Below are positions 58,385 through 64,000 of a stretch of DNA of 64,000 nucleotides, one piece after another (the first letter of the stretch is position 1; every line of letters begins with the position of its first letter). The stretch comes from Ignelater luminosus (taxonomy: Eukaryota; Arthropoda; Insecta; Coleoptera; Elateridae): NCBI GenBank assembly GCA_011009095.1, contig VTPC01004454.1, forward strand, positions 211,218-275,217, given 5' to 3'. A program made the position numbers and the translations under genes. The notes under the pieces were generated by a model. That model was not told the DNA's origin, did not search any database, and was given only the letters and a program-made list of their open reading frames with translations.

Positions 58385-60673
58385 CAGGGGCGGACCGCCA
58401 GCTTTAGGGGCCCTGGGCTAATACTGTTTGGGGGCCCTCCCATCTACCAGAGTTTGGGCTAGTTGTGAAGACCATTCGTCATTTTACTGATAAACGTTTT
58501 TTTATCTATTTTTAAATAGGAAAAATTATAGTCAACAAATATTGAAGGATTTTTTTATTTTATTTGATGAACTTGGATATACAAACTTTTATAGTATACA
58601 GTTATAAAATGAAAAAAGGTTTTGTACACATAACATACATCAAACATAAATAAAAAATAAAAAGTATTACTTTGTTTAGTAATAAACAAAAACGAAACAA
58701 CAAACTCTCGGGTAAAGAATAAAGATTATTGACTAAGATAAAAACAAAAACAATAGTTTTTCTTAAAAATAAAATAAATAAAACATTCTCTTCTAGGAGC
58801 TATCTAACGCATTTTTAATACATTATAGACATTTATAAAGTGACTTTTCTGCATTTCTGCGCTGCAAGTTCTTTTATTTGATCATTATATTGCAATTCTT
58901 TGATTAAATCACAGTTTATAAAAAGAATTGATAAATAATTTAATCTTTCATTTGTCATTGTTGTCCTACATTTGTTTGCTATACAAGACATCCCAGAGAA
59001 GAATCGTTCCGCCTCACAACTGGGATTGGCAATGCCAAAAAATTTTTTAATATTGTATAGCTATTCGGAAAAACGTCAGTAAGGTTCTCTGCATTAACAA
59101 GTAGAATAACTCCCACAAAAAGCGGGAAATTAGCTTCACAACAAACCATCGATGTTAGATGATATTTTAAAATCTCTATAATAGATAGCACGGTGTTGTC
59201 AATATTTTATTGCAATTGCGTGTAAACACTGACATACCTGTCGTATATTATTCTAATTTAGTTTTGTTTTTCTAAAACCTGAAACAAATAGTGTCTTAAA
59301 TCGGTCAACTTTTATTTCTCATGTAAAAATCGTAGCTGTAGGCAGGAATTGCTTTTCGCAATCGTTGGCAACTGTGTGTAAAAACTACTCGTTGAATGCT
59401 TAATCAGTTTTGAAATCAGTGTCTGTCTATGGCGACATTTGTCGGAATATACTGTATTATCATCTAATAAGTCATTCAAGGTCATTGGTCGGCGTTTGCA
59501 AAGATCAAAGAATTTTTGAAGAGTTATTGTACTTGTTAATAGCTATAGGCAGAGGTTTTTTTCATAAATTAGCTTGAATATATCACCGCAGTAGTCGTAT
59601 GAGTCTGGCTTACAAATTTATTTAATTGAATGCATTAATTGACTAGATGTTCGTCTATGTCATCCGAATAATAATCAACAACATTACGTGCACTTTCCAA
59701 GTCAATGTTTTCGATATTAATGTCTTGTAAATCCATTAGAAATTTGAATCTTTTGCTAAATTTCCCATAGACATGGCCTCTTCTGTTTAAATCAACTTAT
59801 CTAATGCAATGCTTAGCGTATCCCGTTTAAATCTTTCCCCTCCATTTAGCAAAACTTTCTCTGCAGATTTATCCGAGAATTTTGAAGTAATATGTCTCTT
59901 TCTAAAATCATTGTATTCTTTTTTCACTTATTATTAATTTTTTGGCTATCTTCTCGTATTAGTTTAATTTCTGATCTGATTGTTCTCGTATGTTGCTTAC
60001 GAACGTTCTAATGACGTAATTAATTTCTCACCTTCACATACGTCTACGCCTGGGAGTCTGTAGCTTTTTCATAATTAAATTGAATCTCTCTAAAATGTGT
60101 TCCCCAAAAAACAGTTAAAATCGCAGTTTTGCCAAATTGTTGAATAAATTCTGTGCCATCACAGTGACAAGACCATCCTGGCTTAAACTTTTTATCAAAA
60201 ATTTTGGTTTTGTTTCACGATTTAGAAATTCCCACCTATCGGTAGATGCAGAAAAGAAAACATATATTTGTTGCACTACTGGAAGAAAGTTCACAATTTG
60301 GGTTGCAACTTTAACTGCTTCCTCCCCACCAAGTAGATTTAGGGATGCGCAGCACACGGCACATAATCAGCGCTTCTTCGTACCGATCGTACCAACTGTT
60401 TGTGTTTAAATGTATTGGCGCTAACAGCTATTCATACAATTTAGTTGGTTTTATTGCTTCTGTATTTATAATTGCAATGAACGTTGCTATTAACAGTATC
60501 GTTATTTTATGGCATTAACTGCTATTAACGTTATATTATGGCTTAATCAGAATATAATTTATTTTTTTTAATTTTTAGTTTAAATTGTTATTTTTCTTAC
60601 CGCACAGGGGGCTCCTTGATTGAACGGGGCCCTGGGCTGCAGCCCATAATGACCATGCCTAAATCCGCCTCTG
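58385..60673 (-). mobile_element. hAT element (ZMYM1/DUF4371 type), 2289 bp
   Basis: The termini are CAGGGGCGGA and the inverted TCCGCCTCTG. The 8-bp target duplication is ATTGAAAA/ATTGAAAG (58377-58384, 60674-60681; one mismatch). GGGGCCCTGGGCT blocks lie just inside both ends. The minus strand holds a decayed transposase. Confidence 0.85.
58975..60357 (-). pseudogene. hAT transposase pseudogene
   Basis: Minus-strand pieces include SLNLLGGEEAVKVATQIVNF, then QQIYVFFSASTDRWEFLN (60357-60115), the VxFFSASTHRW block of ZMYM1-like hAT transposases. Further on, FPNSYTILKNFLALPI and VVRRNDSSLGCL (59191-58979) come from the hAT dimerisation domain near the C-terminus. Stops and frameshifts separate them. 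Confidence 0.8.
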
Positions 60674-60686
60674 ATTGAAAGTGGTT

Positions 60687-61783
60687 TTATTGTTTTTCAA
60701 AATGTTCTCCGCGATGATCGATATACTTTTGCATACGTGTGAACCAATCTTTATAGCACTTTTCCCATTCCGATTGAGGTATCTCCAAAACATGCATTTT
60801 AAAAGCATCAACCGCTTCTTCTGGCGTCGAAAATCGTTGATCACGTAGTTTATTCTTCACGAAAGGAAACAAAAAGAAATCATTGGGTGCCAAATCAGTA
60901 CTGTACGGCGGATGACCCTTGAGTTCAATGTTTTGACTGGTCAAATATTGAGATGTTTGAGAGCTCGCATTGTCGTGGTTAAAAATGATCCTGCGTCGCT
61001 GGTTGTTTTTTTTATTTCTTCAAAGACTTCTGGCAAACAAACGGTTGTGTACCATTCATATTTGACCATTCTGCGATCTTCCAGTCACACTTTAGCCACA
61101 TGTCCATTTATCAAAAAACAAACAGGCGACAATTTGCTTGGAAGTGCTTTTTGCGCGAACAACTTTTGCTGGATTCGGCTCATCTTGTAAGACCCATACA
61201 GTCGAGTACTGTTTACTTTCGAGCTCATACGTATAGATCCAAGATTTGTTACCTGTGTTGATGTTATACACGGCTTTTGACACATCACTATTGAATTTTT
61301 TAAGTATTCCTCTGCAACAATCGACACGAGCGTTTTTTTGAGCGGTTGTCAAATTATGAGGAATCTAACGAAAACAAATCTTTTTCACGACTAAATATTC
61401 ATGTAAAATCTTGTGTATGCTTGTCATACTAATACTCATAGATGCCTTAATCTCACGGTATGTCACATGACGATCTTGCATTATCAGTTCGCGCACAGCA
61501 TCGATGTTTTCTAGCACAACCGCCGATTTTGGACGACCTTCTTTAAATTCGTCCGTGAGTGAACGATGCGACGACCACGATTGAATTGGCAAAACCAGTA
61601 ATATGCAGTGGTTCTAGATGGTGCTTCATTGCCAAAAATCGAAGTAGTTGTTGAGATAATCCACATCGAAAGCCGTAGTAAATCATCGCTCGAAAATTTC
61701 CACGAGTTAATACCATTTTTTGACTGAGATGGAATTTTCAAATCACTGTAAGCAACACAAATAACGTCGGTATGACAAAACAT
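60687..61783 (-). pseudogene. mariner transposase pseudogene
   Basis: Pieces on the minus strand: FGNEAPSRTTAYYWFCQFNRG, EFKEGRPKSAVVLENIDAVR, MQDRHVTYREIKASMSIS, SWIYTYELESKQYSTVWVLQ (approximate), HDNASS and HPPYSTDLAPNDFFLFPFVK, ending MQKYIDHRGEHFEKQ. The middle carries several frameshifts. Between the second and third Asp there are 30 residues rather than 34: a 12-nt deletion. It belongs to a mariner subfamily different from that at 47756-49047. Confidence 0.85.
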
Positions 61784-62033
61784 TCTGAGTACATATACGT
61801 CAAAAAAGGCAAACTTTACGATGGATATGTCAGATGGAGCCTAGCAACGTCAGTGTTGCCAATTCCAGACACATAAATGTAATATTACATTTCCACTTGA
61901 ATACATAACACTTAGATCAGATGATATAGGTCAGGTTTATTTTAAAGTTGTAAAAATAAAGAATAATAATAGTACAGGATATCTTTGTTTTCCTTTCAGA
62001 ATAAAGGACATATAATTGATTTTTTCAGCTTAG

Positions 62034-62076
62034 ATATGAACAAGAGCGTGCAAAGATTTATCAACCTGGTGCAAAG
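62034..62076 (+). other. candidate 43-nt exon, phase-compatible with the galectin gene
   Basis: The acceptor TTTTTTCAGCTTAG precedes and a GTAAGA donor follows. With a phase-2 upstream exon it reads R-YEQERAKIYQPGAK. The exon at 788-885 ends in phase 2 right after a TM helix (GLVAALR), and joining gives GLVAALRYEQERAKI, a natural helix-to-charged transition. Upstream is TE sequence; downstream I see no further exon. An alternative acceptor five bases earlier also keeps a frame open. Confidence 0.35.
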
Positions 62077-62079
62077 GTA

Positions 62080-64000
62080 AGAATGAAACCCTTTATCTGT
62101 TGAAGAAACTTGAAAGAGATTAAAAAATCTTAAAATGTGATTTTGGGGCCTCCCTGACTTAAAATCTTTTAGTTACTGAATGCAATAAGAAGTAAGCGTA
62201 GTCCAAGAATATTTTGACTGTTCTGACGAGTGACTGTTTTTGTCTTACTTCAAAAACAAGTTGACACAAGTTTATTATTTTACGTGCAAGCTTTAACAGT
62301 TTCTATTGTTTATCTAGGTTTTACATGACATGTATGTTTTCATAATGTGTCTTAATTTATTGAAACTTTGCTAGTGGAGAATTAAAATAATGTTTGAATC
62401 ATTAACGTATATAGTAAAAGCACCAATCCTCTGCCACCTAAAGTATATTTGAAGTTCAAATTCGTTGAAATTTAAAACGAAATAATATTTATCAATGAAA
62501 CGTTCTGTATAGTTTTGCATATTTAAATGATATACATACTTAACCGTCAAAAGTCCTTAAACGTTTAGTTTTATATGAGAAAAAAAATAATTTATTAAAA
62601 CCGACACTTTGGCCCCGTAATCCGCCGGTATTTACTAAAAATCCGCCGTTAAGGTCCTAGTAGCTGCCCTTTAAAGAAACAAAGCTATAAACATCGTATA
62701 AACGTGATGCATTATTATTTCTTAAATGATTACATACGAGTTCTTGGAAGCTTCATTCGGATCACATGTTTGGCAAATTAAATCTGTTTTAGAGATATCT
62801 TCGTTACTCGCCATAAGCATAAAATAATTTAACAATTTCATGCCTTTCTTGCATTTGCTCATAAACGATTTATTGAAACGAAAAGAATTTATTAAAAAAA
62901 ATACATGCAAATACAAAATAAGTAAATAATTAATAAACAAATGAATTTAATTCCTAGTTTCTACATGATACTCTTTAAGAGTTAATTTTTCACTTAAGTT
63001 GGTTGTTTGAACATGTTGACTTCCTAAAATTAGATTTGTCTTTGAAGAGAATAATAACCATCAAATAAATAATGGAAAGATTAATAAATGTGGGTGCTAA
63101 TCAACAAAATTAAATTAAAAGGTCGAGCAACAATAATATAAAATCTCAGTATTGTGGAATACCTACTGCACGACAGTGGAAGGCGGCGAGCGGGTGACTA
63201 AACCAATCTGTAAATACCGGTACTCTGCCTACCTTATTTTCGACATTTGTTTAATTAAAATTTTGGATTTTTTGTATTAAATATTTAGAAGGACCATTGC
63301 TTTAATTTACCAAATAAAAATTTTTACGAAGATGTTCACAAAAATGCGCAAATCTTACCTAGAATGCAACCGTTTCTCGTTAATAAAAACGCACTCAATG
63401 GCAGTCGTAGTAAACACAATCACGTACTGGCAGTAAATAAATGCTAATAATTAACATAGAACTTTTATTTACCGGAATGAACGTAACATAATACTTAGAA
63501 CGAAGGATGGTAGATAACACAGAGCTAAAAATCTCCGTTATTTATGGTGCCATAATTTATTTATAAAATAATAATTGATTCGTAAGTGGGCTGCTGGAGC
63601 CAGACGTAATTAGGTGCGTTTACCCTACATATGAACACAAACTTTTGCAGTAGGTATATCTTCTCCTGCAATGACCCCTTATCCGATGACGACGAACGAA
63701 TTCTGATAGTTAACAGTGGATGGTCTATCTTTGATATCCTCTTTTCAGCTCTTTTAGAAGAAATCAAAGATTGACTTTACGGCACTAAATGATTCCTTCT
63801 TAGGCATCCTAGCATTAAAAACCAGTAGTTTGGAATTTGGTTTCTCATCCGCAAAGTGTTGGATCATCTTGAGTTCATTCATAGAACGATGGACGATGCC
63901 ACTGTGAGCCAAAACGGACTTTTTTGTGTCAAAAATCTGTAAATATCGTACTTTTTAACGTAGAAAGATGCAGCCAATGACATTTTGTTTACAATTACAT
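62080..64000. other. gene-free right edge
   Basis: AT-rich, no supported ORF, repeat arms or exon. GGCGGCGAGCGGGTGACT at about 63180 is a small GC-rich patch of unknown meaning. Confidence 0.3.

Larger units (their letters stand above)
58326..61878 (-). mobile_element. mariner (DD34D), interrupted by a hAT element
   Basis: The left terminus CAAGGGTTGCTATTTATGTT, then TCCGGA, follows TA (58324-58325). The right terminus carries the inverted TCC(A)GA-ACATAAAT (61864-61878) but its last about 11 bp no longer match. The mariner's 3' end is split: 58326-58384 on one side of the hAT and 60674 onward on the other. Confidence 0.75.

Noticed and set aside
1-64000. CRISPR arrays, tRNA and rRNA genes
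   Set aside because: No regularly spaced short repeats. No complete A-box/B-box pair with a cloverleaf was found, and the window is eukaryotic.

Overview
This is an AT-rich animal nuclear window, almost certainly insect. The evidence is split genes with short introns (50-70 nt) beside very long ones, insect-type coding sequences, and a dense mixture of mariner, Tc1-like, hAT, pogo-like, Crypton and non-LTR retrotransposon remains plus many palindromic TA-flanked MITEs. I cannot fix the order from sequence alone.

Three host genes are supported. (1) At the left edge (1-885, +), three exons encode the end of a galectin carbohydrate-recognition domain, a proline-rich linker with a PPSY motif, and a transmembrane helix. 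A phase-compatible exon 61 kb downstream (62034-62076) may continue it. (2) At 11618-16570 (-), a five-exon gene encodes a 455-residue MIF4G-like protein with an RG-rich start and a Gly/Asn-rich tail; one intron is GC-AG. (3) At 43127-45805 (+), a LIV-1-type ZIP zinc transporter is encoded (about 711 aa; closest in type to fear-of-intimacy/ZIP6/ZIP10). Its candidate 5'UTR exon at about 17060-17218 lies next to the start of the MIF4G gene, so the two genes probably share a divergent promoter. That interval carries a perfect four-unit heat-shock element at 16996-17013. If the galectin exon link is real, both other genes are nested in its giant intron.

The rest is mostly transposable-element sequence. 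0.9-8.6 kb: MITEs, a DDE transposase relic and a 1.06-kb fold-back element. 12.5-15.8 kb: two insertions in introns of the MIF4G gene, one a hAT-type element with a perfect 8-bp target duplication. 18.7-22 kb: palindromic MITEs and a LINE 3' end. 22.5-25.3 kb: a Tc1-like element that encloses a degraded Crypton (tyrosine recombinase). 26.2-31.4 kb: a deleted Tc1/mariner element, a hAT relic and an inactivated Ulp1-type protease relic. 32.8-40 kb: a pair of distant inverted repeats enclosing a fold-back element with a transposase scrap in its loop and a 1.7-kb duplicated unit. 46.6-49.4 kb: a long-TIR element interrupted by a full-length mariner that is one deleted base short of an open transposase. 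50-55 kb: twin 454-bp pogo-like MITEs, another palindromic MITE and a LINE RT fragment. 58.3-61.9 kb: a mariner interrupted by a 2.29-kb hAT element. The last 1.9 kb contains nothing I can identify.
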